Source: Leptolyngbya sp. BC1307 (GTDB lineage Bacteria; Cyanobacteriota; Cyanobacteriia; Phormidesmidales; Phormidesmidaceae). Taken from it: a DNA stretch of 64,000 nt. Positions 52,206-61,200 of this stretch are shown here, piece after piece. The position numbers and the translations under genes were made by a program. The stretch lies in contig NZ_NRTA01000009.1 in NCBI RefSeq assembly GCF_002286735.1, positions 62,001 to 126,000 on the forward strand. Direction: 5' to 3'. The notes under the pieces were generated by a model that saw only the letters and a program-made list of their open reading frames with translations, had not been told where the DNA came from and did not search any database. How positions within the stretch are numbered: the stretch's first letter is position 1; the number at the start of each line of letters is the position of its first letter.

Positions 52206-53951
52206 CTATACCGGCAGCGGGCTATTAGCTTCTAACGCGCGGACGATTTGCTGCGCTTCAGCGATCGCTCCCTGCTGCTGCGCCTCAGCTGCCTGAAGCT
52301 GATCTACCACACCAGCTATAGACTCTAGCTTTTGCTGAGCCGTAGCGAGCCACTGATCGACTGACGGCAGGAGCGGTTCGTAAAGGGCGACTTGCCCCTG
52401 AGCGAAGCTGACTAACTGTTGCTGCGCAAGGCAGCTAGCTTCGCTATCACCTACAGCCTGCCGCTGGGTTTCAATCGTCTCTTGCTGCTGCTGCCGGGTC
52501 TGCTTCAGCGCGTCTATCTCAGCTTGCAGGGTTGCGCTCTCGGCTTCCACCTGCTGAATCTGCTCACCGAGCTGAGCCCGCAGCTCGTCGATCTCATTTA
52601 GCACGGGTTCGAGTTCGGCGGCGGCAGCCCCGCTGCCTTCGGTGGCTAGCCCTTGCCTTCTCAGCAGCACAGCCTGATGCTGACTGAGCATTTCCTCACG
52701 CTCTAGCAAGTTGCGGCGCTGACCGACCAGCGTCCGATTGAGCATGACGTGGCGGTCTTTTTCATCGGTGAGTTCTGTCTCTAGCTGCAGTCGGTCATAT
52801 TCACTAGCACCGTCTATTTTTGTCTGCAGCTTATCAATATCTTCTTGCTGTAGACGCAGCTCCTCTTCCTGGTCTTGGACAAACCGGGACATTTTGTTGA
52901 GATCTTGCTCTAACTTGACGACTAGATCCTGCAAATTGTTAACAGGCATTGCCTCTAAAGCAGCAACATCGACCTTTTTACTCAACCGTACCTTGTCACT
53001 GGCGTTGAGCAGCTTGTAAAGATGCTGATGCAGATCGGTCTGATGTTCTAATTGTTCAGTGAGTAACTGGTTTTGGGTTTGCTTCGCGCTGACCCATACC
53101 TGCTGCTGCTGGAGACTGGCCTGAGTTGTGCACAGCGCCGTTTCGGCTTCGGTGAGCGATCGCCTGGCTTCAGTCAGCGCCTCCGTTTGTGCCGACAGCG
53201 CGGTCTGCCCTGCCGCCATCTCAGCCTGCTTCTGCGCTAAGAGCTGCTGGTTCTCCGCCATCTCAGCCTGATACTGAGCAATCAATTCAAAAGCAGTAGT
53301 CAGCTCACCTGCCGCCGTTGCTGCCGTGATACCCGTCTCTAAGAGCTGTGCTAAAGTGCCCCGAAGCTGACTGGCTTGCCCATCGCTCAAACCGCTCTGG
53401 GCCTCACCCTGCTGCTCTTCAAAGCGCTGAGTTTCTCCTTTTAAGTGGGCCCAAGCCCCGGCTAATTCGGCGTTATTTCGCGATAGCTCTGTCTGTAGCT
53501 TTTCAACTTCTACCTGCTGCGTTTCCACCGCCTGACGCTGAGCCTCTATCTTTTCTAGATCTGCTTCAGCCTGCTCAATTTGCTCCTGCCGTGACTCAAT
53601 TTCAATCTCCCGGCGGCTGAGCGCCTGGCTTTGATAGGTCAGCGACTCCTTCCACTGCTCAATCTCCTCACTCTGAGCCTTTGACTTCTTACTGAGGTTA
53701 GAAAAATTCTGTAAGATGCTAACCAGCGCCCGTCCCGCCTCCTGATGACGCTGTATCTGACGGCTGCTGTTCAGCTCAATCATCACCAGCGCGCCTGCTC
53801 CATAGGTCGCGTCGTCGGGCGCGGCGATAACTTCATCGCCCGGTACCCCGCTCCACTCCTGTTCAGAACGCTGGCAGGCGAGCAGCCTAAACTCTGCTTT
53901 ACCGCTGCCTATAAATGCACTCTTCTTTTGTATTTCAGCTAGATAAAGCAC
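52206..53951 (-). CDS. hmpF: Pilus motility/taxis protein HmpF, coiled coil
   Basis: 581 residues. The N-terminal ~90 residues are globular and conserved (MLYLAEIQKKSAFIGSGKAE, FRLLACQRSEQEW, GDEVIAAPDDATYGAGALVM, SILQNFSNLSKKSK). The rest is Gln/Glu/Ala-rich coiled coil up to residue ~570 (REIEIESRQEQIEQAEADLE). In Nostoc punctiforme HmpF is essential for hormogonium pilus-driven gliding and localises to the junctional Hmp system. It diverges from the CheY-CheW-MCP-CheA operon across 448 bp, supporting the assignment. Confidence 0.9.
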   Translation of the reverse strand: MLYLAEIQKKSAFIGSGKAEFRLLACQRSEQEWSGVPGDEVIAAPDDATYGAGALVMIELNSSRQIQRHQEAGRALVSILQNFSNLSKKSKAQSEEIEQWKESLTYQSQALSRREIEIESRQEQIEQAEADLEKIEAQRQAVETQQVEVEKLQTELSRNNAELAGAWAHLKGETQRFEEQQGEAQSGLSDGQASQLRGTLAQLLETGITAATAAGELTTAFELIAQYQAEMAENQQLLAQKQAEMAAGQTALSAQTEALTEARRSLTEAETALCTTQASLQQQQVWVSAKQTQNQLLTEQLEHQTDLHQHLYKLLNASDKVRLSKKVDVAALEAMPVNNLQDLVVKLEQDLNKMSRFVQDQEEELRLQQEDIDKLQTKIDGASEYDRLQLETELTDEKDRHVMLNRTLVGQRRNLLEREEMLSQHQAVLLRRQGLATEGSGAAAAELEPVLNEIDELRAQLGEQIQQVEAESATLQAEIDALKQTRQQQQETIETQRQAVGDSEASCLAQQQLVSFAQGQVALYEPLLPSVDQWLATAQQKLESIAGVVDQLQAAEAQQQGAIAEAQQIVRALEANSPLPV

Positions 53952-54399
53952 GCTGGCAGTCCTCTATTTATGCAGGCCCAGTGGGGCTCTCAGTATGCCC
54001 ATATCTGATCTGATCAGGCCTATGTTTTGATATAAGTCCCACTGGATATATAAATTCCCGCCTGGCCAATAGGGATTAACACCCCAGCAGGATTGCCTGC
54101 GGCATCAGCTCAGACAGAAATCACCGCACAGCTCAGCGCCATCCAGTCAGCAAGCAGCAAAACGAAAGACTTTTGGGAGTATTTACGATAGGTGCTTAAC
54201 AAATAAAACAGGTAAGGGTACTTTGATTACACGGCAGCCATTGCTAACACCCCAGCGATCGCCTTTTATAAAGTGCGCTATTCTCTATTTCTCAGGGAAT
54301 TCTTGACCCAGCTAACCGTCCCCTAACAAATATTCGCTTTTGGTTAAGCCGACCGAGCTGAGCCGATGCAGGCAGGTCTCATGACCACAGGTTTAGATT
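53952..54399. other. Divergent promoter region of the taxis cluster
   Basis: 448 bp between hmpF and the operon. TTGACC (54303-54308) with ACAAAT/AAATAT about 17 bp downstream is a possible promoter for the operon. TAGGT (54189-54193) and GGTAA (54211-54215) resemble the SigF-type pilus promoter TAGGC-N15-GGTAA, but the spacing is 17 and not exact. No RNA gene seen. Confidence 0.4.
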
Positions 54400-54765
54400 A
54401 TGAGTACAGTTTTGGTCGTCGAAGACAGCGTCACCCAGCAAGAGATGATTAAAGACCTGCTCAAAGAGAGTGGCTTAGAGGTCTCCGTTGTTAGTGACGG
54501 TATCGAAGCACTAGATTTCATTCAAGGGAATCCCCCCGATCTGGTCATCCTCGATATAGTGATGCCAAAAATGAATGGATATGAAGTCTGTCGGCAGATC
54601 AAATCCAACCCCACCACTCAAAATCTACCGGTTGTGATGTGTTCCTCCAAAGGGGAAGAATTTGATCGTTACTGGGGAATGAAGCAAGGGGCAGACGCCT
54701 ATATTGCTAAGCCCTTCCAGCCAACAGAACTGGTCGGCACCGTCAAACAACTCTTGAAAGGGTAA
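54400..54765 (+). CDS. hmpB: CheY-like response regulator
   Basis: 121 residues, a single receiver domain. Acidic pair in VLVVEDSVTQQEMI, phosphoacceptor Asp in LVILDIVMPKMNG, and Lys in DAYIAKPFQPTEL. Like PilH/PixH of cyanobacterial taxis operons. First gene of the operon; output would be to pilus motors or partners. Co-directional with CheW 18 bp later. Confidence 0.92.
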   Translation: MSTVLVVEDSVTQQEMIKDLLKESGLEVSVVSDGIEALDFIQGNPPDLVILDIVMPKMNGYEVCRQIKSNPTTQNLPVVMCSSKGEEFDRYWGMKQGADAYIAKPFQPTELVGTVKQLLKG

Positions 54766-54783
54766 TCATTGAGAAGCAACGCC

Positions 54784-55308
54784 ATGGTAGGAAACCCTGA
54801 CTTTCAGACAATATCAGGACAAGATCAAGCCCCTGAGTTTCAGGAAATTGAAACGCCAGAAGGCGAGCTTCACCTGCGATTTTTCATCACCGACGGTGAG
54901 GAGTTTGCCCTACCCGCCACGGGTATCCGCCGCATTATTGAACATGCACCCGATCAAATTACGCCCGTACCGAATGTGTCGCCGCTCTTATTGGGCACGC
55001 TCAATGAACAAGGTCGGGTCATTTGGGTTGCCGATCTGGGGCAGTTTTTAGGATACGCCAAACCAATGAATACTGACCGCGCTGAGATTCCGATCATTGC
55101 GGTAGAGGAGCAGGGCACTATGCTAGGCTTAGCCGTCAATCAGATAGTGGGCACTGATTGGTTAGATATTGACGCGCTCAAGGTCACCGTCGATCCTTCA
55201 GATGCCATGGCTCCTTTTTTAAAGGGGGAATGGCTATTAGAGACCGACAAATCGCTGAGGTTGCTAGATCCGGTCGCGATCTTACGCTCAGCTCGCTGGG
55301 TTGCTTAA
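54784..55308 (+). CDS. hmpC: CheW-like coupling protein
   Basis: 174 residues from ATG 54784; the upstream TTG at 54769 is in frame but less likely. CheW fold: LRFFITDGEEFALPATGIRR, ITPVPNVSPLLLGTLNEQGR, VIWVADLGQFLG, EEQGTMLGLAVNQIVGTDWL. It bridges the MCP and CheA-like kinase. Only 18 bp after the CheY gene and 78 bp before the MCP gene. Confidence 0.92.
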   Translation: MVGNPDFQTISGQDQAPEFQEIETPEGELHLRFFITDGEEFALPATGIRRIIEHAPDQITPVPNVSPLLLGTLNEQGRVIWVADLGQFLGYAKPMNTDRAEIPIIAVEEQGTMLGLAVNQIVGTDWLDIDALKVTVDPSDAMAPFLKGEWLLETDKSLRLLDPVAILRSARWVA

Positions 55309-55386
55309 ATCCCTATTAACATTAAGGGCCTATTGGCCTGATCTCGGTGATAAACGCATAGGACTTTACGGGCAAGAGGAAAGAAA

Positions 55387-58137
55387 ATGGCATCGGGCAC
55401 TGACTACGCACAATCCTATCAGGCCGCAGAGAAAGCCTACATGCAGGGCAGCTACGAGGAGGCTGCCAAGGCGATTGATCTGTTGGCTGACGATTATCCC
55501 ACTGACCCGAGCGTGCTACTGCTGAAAGGGCACATTTACTGCTACGGGCTGCACCAATATGAAGTTGCTCAAAAACAGTATCAATCTGTGTTGCAGCTAT
55601 CCTCTGACCCTGAATTTGTGGACTATGCCAATAATGGGTTGGCCTATACCACTCAGGCTGCGAGCCAAACCACGGATGCCGCATCGCCAATGCCAGATGA
55701 GTTCGACGACGATCTGTCAGACTCAGTCGATGCCTTTGAAGCGGCTGATGAGGCAAAAGCCTCTGTCTGGGCAGCTTCTATGGAAGACGGATACGATAGC
55801 GACTTAGATGCTCTCAGCGGCCTGACCGCAGACAATTTAGCCTCAAACCACTTCACCTCAGATGAACTAGGGGCAGAACGTAGTGCCGATGAGTCCGACA
55901 ATCCCTTTGATCTGGCTGCTGAGCCAGTAGATTTCTCAGCGAACGACAATGACGATGACAACCCCTTCCATGTAGAGAATTTGGCCGTAGGACGGCCTGA
56001 TCGGCAGGAAGACCGCCCTGTAGAGGCCGACCCGTTTAGTTTTAGTGCCACTGAAGAAGCGTTCGATGAAGGACCAGTGACGACTTTCAGCGAGACCACT
56101 GACGATTTTGACATGGCCGAATTTGATGAGGCGTTCGGGGCTGACCATTCGGTGGGCAATTCGGCGGGGGGCGTCCCATCAGGCGGTCAACCTGACAGTC
56201 ATGAGTGGGGAGCAGCGCCAGATGCTGCCGATGATGTAGCCGATAGTGACTTTACGGCCTTTGAGGAGTTGTCTTTTGGGTACGAGGCTGAGACGGAAGA
56301 CAACACCTTCTTCATGACCGAATCTGAGGAGCCAGTGCCGTCTATGGGTGCAGATGAGCTGCAGACTTCAGCCACGCTAGTAGAAAATTCTTTTGTCAGC
56401 GCGTCAACGTCTGAAGGTGAAGCGGCGAGCTTTGAGAGTGAGGATGGCGCCCCGGACAGCGAAGCTGACTCTGACGATCTTGTCGATACTTTTGATGATT
56501 TCGACGATTTTGAGAGTATTCCTGACTTTGAGCTTTCTGATAGCTCTGCTGGCTTTACAAGCCCTTCTATCGGGTCGATGCCCAGCCAGTTTGGTACGAC
56601 TAGGGCGGGCGACTCAGCAACAGGCAGCGGTTTTAGTGAGTCAGAGGCTGCTTCACTGCCAATCTTTAATAAGCAGGTGGTGAGCAATCCAAAGCCAATG
56701 AAGCAAGGTGCGCTGGCCCCTTTAGAAAACGCTTCGATGTCCACTAAGCGGCTGATTTTGGCGGGTTCGGCTGGGGTGCTCTCGGCGATCGCCGTCACCA
56801 TCGTCAGCGCAGTCGTTTCCCCAGCCCCCGCTCAGCCAGACCGGGCCAATTCACCGCTCTACCCCCTGGCCGCTGGTGGCACAGCCGGACTGGTCAGCTT
56901 TGGCAGCGTGCTTGGTTTGGGCTATCTGATGGAGCGGCGCACTCGACAAACTGCCAACGAACTCCAGATTCGCTTCAATCAGGTTTCTAGAGGCGACCTC
57001 AATGCCAGAGCCACTATTTTTACCCGAGATGAATTTGGCCAGCTCGCTGAAAGCTTCAACCAGATGGCAGGCACCATCCTGACGACGACTAGCGAAGCTC
57101 AGCGGAAGGCGCAAGAGCAGGAGCAAGCCAAAGAAGATCTGCAGCGGCAGGTAATTCGGCTGCTCGACGATGTCGAAGGGGCTGCTAGAGGCGATCTGAC
57201 CGTTAAGGCTGAAGTGACTGCAGATGTGCTCGGTGCAGTCGCTGACTCATTTAACTTAACTATTGAAAATCTGCGTGAGATTGTGAAGCAGGTAAGTGTA
57301 GCTGCCCGGCAGGTGAGCCAAGGCTCTACCGAAAATGAGGCATTTGCTAGAGCGCTCTCGGCCGATGCGCTGCGTCAGGCTGAGGAGCTAGCGGTCACGC
57401 TCAACTCTGTGCAGGTGATGACTGACTCTATTCAGCGAGTAGCTGAGAGCGCCCGGGAGGCGGAAGAAGTGGCTCGCTCGGCCTCTGAAACGGCGCTGCG
57501 GGGCGGTGAGGCCGTAGCGCGAACCGTAGCTGGCATCCTTGATATTCGTGAGACGGTGGCTGACACCACCCGAAAAGTTAAGCGCCTGGCCGAATCTTCG
57601 CAAGAGATTTCAAAGATCGTGGCCTTGATCTCGCAGATTGCCTCTCGCACCAATCTGCTGGCTTTGAACGCCAGTATTGAGGCAGCTAGGGCAGGAGAAT
57701 CGGGACGGGGATTTGCCATCGTTGCTGATGAGGTCAGACAGCTAGCTGATCGTGCTGCCAAAGCCTCTAAAGAAATCGAGCAGATCGTCTTGCAGATTCA
57801 AAGTGAGACGGGCGGTGTGATGACGGCTATGGAAGAAGGCACGCAGCAGGTGATTGAGGGCACCCGGCTTGCTGAGCAGGCTAAGCAATCTCTAGAGGAC
57901 ATTATTCAAGTGTCTAATCGAATTAATGTGCTGGTTCGCTCAATTACGGCTGATACCGTAGAGCAAACCGAAACGTCTAGAGCGGTTGCTCAGGTTATGC
58001 AGTCCGTTGAGCTGACGGCTCAAGAGACATCGCAAGAGTCTCAGCGGGTATCGGGCTCACTGCAAAACCTGGTAGGCGTTGCTAAAGACCTATTGACCTC
58101 AGTTGATAAGTTTAAGGTGAGCACCCAAGAGGATTAA
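55387..58137 (+). CDS. hmpD: Methyl-accepting chemotaxis-type transducer with TPR-like N-terminus
   Basis: 916 residues. N-terminal TPR-like helices (about 1-100: [20 protein letters not shown]), a very acidic linker of ~330 residues (Asp/Glu/Ser-rich, with [13 protein letters not shown]), two membrane helices (about 455-477 and 490-515), HAMP domains (about 515-570, and a second around [20 protein letters not shown]), then the MCP signalling hairpin with its tip [20 protein letters not shown]. No GAF/phytochrome domain, so it is PilJ/HmpD-like rather than PixJ. Good ribosome site AGAGGAAAG. Confidence 0.94.
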   Translation: MASGTDYAQSYQAAEKAYMQGSYEEAAKAIDLLADDYPTDPSVLLLKGHIYCYGLHQYEVAQKQYQSVLQLSSDPEFVDYANNGLAYTTQAASQTTDAASPMPDEFDDDLSDSVDAFEAADEAKASVWAASMEDGYDSDLDALSGLTADNLASNHFTSDELGAERSADESDNPFDLAAEPVDFSANDNDDDNPFHVENLAVGRPDRQEDRPVEADPFSFSATEEAFDEGPVTTFSETTDDFDMAEFDEAFGADHSVGNSAGGVPSGGQPDSHEWGAAPDAADDVADSDFTAFEELSFGYEAETEDNTFFMTESEEPVPSMGADELQTSATLVENSFVSASTSEGEAASFESEDGAPDSEADSDDLVDTFDDFDDFESIPDFELSDSSAGFTSPSIGSMPSQFGTTRAGDSATGSGFSESEAASLPIFNKQVVSNPKPMKQGALAPLENASMSTKRLILAGSAGVLSAIAVTIVSAVVSPAPAQPDRANSPLYPLAAGGTAGLVSFGSVLGLGYLMERRTRQTANELQIRFNQVSRGDLNARATIFTRDEFGQLAESFNQMAGTILTTTSEAQRKAQEQEQAKEDLQRQVIRLLDDVEGAARGDLTVKAEVTADVLGAVADSFNLTIENLREIVKQVSVAARQVSQGSTENEAFARALSADALRQAEELAVTLNSVQVMTDSIQRVAESAREAEEVARSASETALRGGEAVARTVAGILDIRETVADTTRKVKRLAESSQEISKIVALISQIASRTNLLALNASIEAARAGESGRGFAIVADEVRQLADRAAKASKEIEQIVLQIQSETGGVMTAMEEGTQQVIEGTRLAEQAKQSLEDIIQVSNRINVLVRSITADTVEQTETSRAVAQVMQSVELTAQETSQESQRVSGSLQNLVGVAKDLLTSVDKFKVSTQED

Positions 58138-58247
58138 AGGGGTGGTAGGTTCCTTGTCACGCGCAACAGATGCCGGTGATGCCATGAAGACATTTGCACA
58201 TCACATGCCTGATTTAACGTCGGATTGTACTAGGGGAGAACGCGGCT

Positions 58248-61200
58248 ATGCTGCCTGAGCAACAACAGCGCATCATGGGCTACTTCATTGAGGAAGCCAA
58301 AGACCACCTCAACACTATCGAACAGGGGCTGCTCAGCCTTCAGTTGACGATTGAAGATACTGAAAAGGCCAACGAGGTATTTAGGGCGGCTCACTCTGTG
58401 AAAGGGGGGGCGGCGATGCTGGGCTTGGAAAGCATTCAAAAGACGGCTCATCGCTTAGAGGACTACTTTAAGATTCTTAAAGAGTCGCCAGTGCAGGTAG
58501 ACCGCACCCTGGAAACTATGTTTCTGAGGGTCTCTGATGGGCTTAAAGACCTTTTAGAGCAGCTCGAAGGGCCTTTTGGCCTGACGGCAGATAAAGCGCA
58601 CGAGATTATGGCTGGTGTCGAGCCGGTTTTTGATCAGCTAGAGCAACATCTTGATGCGCTCATTGAAGAGAGCGACGTAGACACTGGCGGCGAGATGATA
58701 GCCCCAGTCGCCTTTACCTATGGCGATGTAAGCGCTGCGGATATCTCTCCTGATGACTTTAGCAGCCGCTTTCAGCGAGAGGTGGCCTTGTTGCTACGTC
58801 AGATGCTGACTACGTTTAAGCAGCCTGATACGGCGGCATCTAGAAAAGTATTGCAGGATGTTTGTGCTCATCTGTCTGCGATTGGTGAGCAGTTTGACCT
58901 GCCTGCCTGGTGCGACCTGATTGAGACGGCCCGCCTAGCCGCTGCCAACCTAGACAATGACTATCGCACGCTCGCCCCTGTTCTCATTAAAGACATTAAG
59001 AAATCTCAAGATCTGGTGCTTTCAGGTCAGGCTGCTGAAATAGCGGTCTCTGATACGATGCAGTCTTTGCTGCCAGAAGATGCTTTGTTTGCTGGGCTAG
59101 ATGCCAGTGAGCTAGAGAATGACGATGCGAGCGACGACCTAGACGGCTTGGGCTTTAATATCGCAGATACGGGCAACGCGGATGAGATTACTCAGGAGCT
59201 AGAAGATCTGTCTCTAAACGGGTATTCGTCTGCTGAAGCAGATGTGCCGGTCGCGCTATCGGGGCTAGATGAGGAGCCGCTCGATGCATATTTAGAGGCG
59301 GGTGATGATGCAGAGGATGATTTAGACAGTCTGTTTGATAGAGATTCAGAAGAAGAGAGCTTGTTTGACGATGCTCTAGCAGATTCATCAGATAATGACC
59401 TGGTAGAACTGGCAGACCCTCAGGCGTTGGTCGCGATCGCCCCCGACGCAGAAGCACCCGCTGCCGACGACATTGGCCGCTTGAGCGTAGATTTGGAGTT
59501 TGATGAGGTTCCCTTAGAGCTGTCTACTCTTAACCGTCAGTTTGATAGTGAAGGGAGAGCAGATGAGTCGCTAGATGCCTTAATGGCGACCGTCAATGTG
59601 ACTGGGCCAGATGTCGGCACAGAAGAACTCAACAGCCTGGCCGATTTGTTTGATGGCGATTTAGATGAGCTAGACAACACTCTCGGTGGGCATCCGTTTG
59701 CCACAGTGGAGATGCAGCTCAACCCTGAGAATATTGATCTGGCCGAAGCAGACGATCTGACAGACTTGCTAGCGGGCGACATCCCTGATGATACGGATGA
59801 TATTGCTCGGGAGATAGCCGAATCTGACGAGATAGCAGACGATCTCTTCGGCGGCACGCTCACAGGCGGAGAGTTTGCGACCATGGACGAGAGCGATCTA
59901 GATGACCTAGATGGCTTGGCTGCAGCAGCAGACGAACTTAACGGAGCTACCACTGAAGCAGACCTAGGCGCACTAGCTGACACTTCCCTAGCCGAATCAA
60001 CCAGTGCCCCTACTGAGGCTTCAGTCTTTGATACGCCAATCCCTGATCCGCTAACCTCCGATATGCCAGGGGATATCACCGCTGATATGGCCGCCTTGTC
60101 TGAGGATGTTTGGGCAGATGATATGTTCGACAGCGCTGAGGAGCTGTTTGACAGCGTCGAAGATGATTTGCTTGGGGCCAACGGTTTAGCTGAGACAGTG
60201 GGCTTGGCTGATGTAGCTGCTGAAGATCTCCCTGATCAGCTAGATGAGGCGGGTTTGGGCTTTTCTGAAGTAGAACAGCCGGACGCTGAGCTAGCGGCAG
60301 ACGCTGTAGAAACGCCTGCTGAAGAGAAGCAGATAGTGAGCGATGAGGCGATCGCGCCTGCGCCCACCAGCGCTAACCTGCCAGCAAGAGCCGTCGCTGC
60401 CCCTCGTCAGACTGGTCCCAATTTTCATCTGCTGACCGGAGAAGCCCTACAGGAAGCTGAAAAAGATATCGATAGCTTTTTCTTAGGCGACGCTGCGAGT
60501 AAGGCCGTTGAACGATTGGAGGAGAGACGCTCTGCGCCGCTGGAGGTTGAGCGATCGCGAGATCCAGAAGAACAGCCCGCAGACGATTCCTGGGGTGAGC
60601 TAGCCGCACTCTCAGATGCTGATGAGGAGACCGACGAAGAGATTGATTGGGCCGACTCAACAATAGATGATTTAGATAATCCAGCCCCTGTAGACAACTC
60701 AACAGGAACAGAGGAGGATCTGCTAGATCTGGAAATGTCGTTCGATGAGCAATCGTTCGATGAGCCGCTATCGATAGAAATGGGGTTCACAGATGAAGAC
60801 GCTTCGCTAGATCTGGAGGCTTTGCTAGAGAGCGAGCCGTCAGATGCTGCTTTGGAGGATCTGTTTGATGCACCTACAGACACAGCGGCCTTCTCTGATT
60901 CTAATGACTTATCAGCCGAAGCGACTGACGGCTCCGAAGCTGAGGATTTGTTGGATTTTGGTTCTCTAGAGGGCGATGCAGAAGAGACATCACTAGAAGA
61001 GGCATCACTAGAAGAGACATCATTAGAATCGACAGATGAAAGTAACGCGGATAGTGACGAACTCATTTTAGACTGGGAGACTTCTGAGAGCGACGCTGGT
61101 GAAGATAAACTGTCTGAGATTGAGGGGTTTGAGATTGAAGGGACTGCAGGCGATTTTGCTGAAGAGAGCCTTCGTCATTCCGCTGACGAATCATCAGACG

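Noticed and set aside
54189-54215. SigF-like TAGGT...GGTAA promoter
   Set aside because: Spacer is 17 rather than 15 and first box has a mismatch; kept only as a note.
60425-61066. 213-codon minus-strand poly-Ser frame, and similar ones at 55653-56159, 56199-56801 and 59537-60181
   Set aside because: Antisense of acidic (GAY/GAR-rich) linkers in the MCP and CheA-like proteins.
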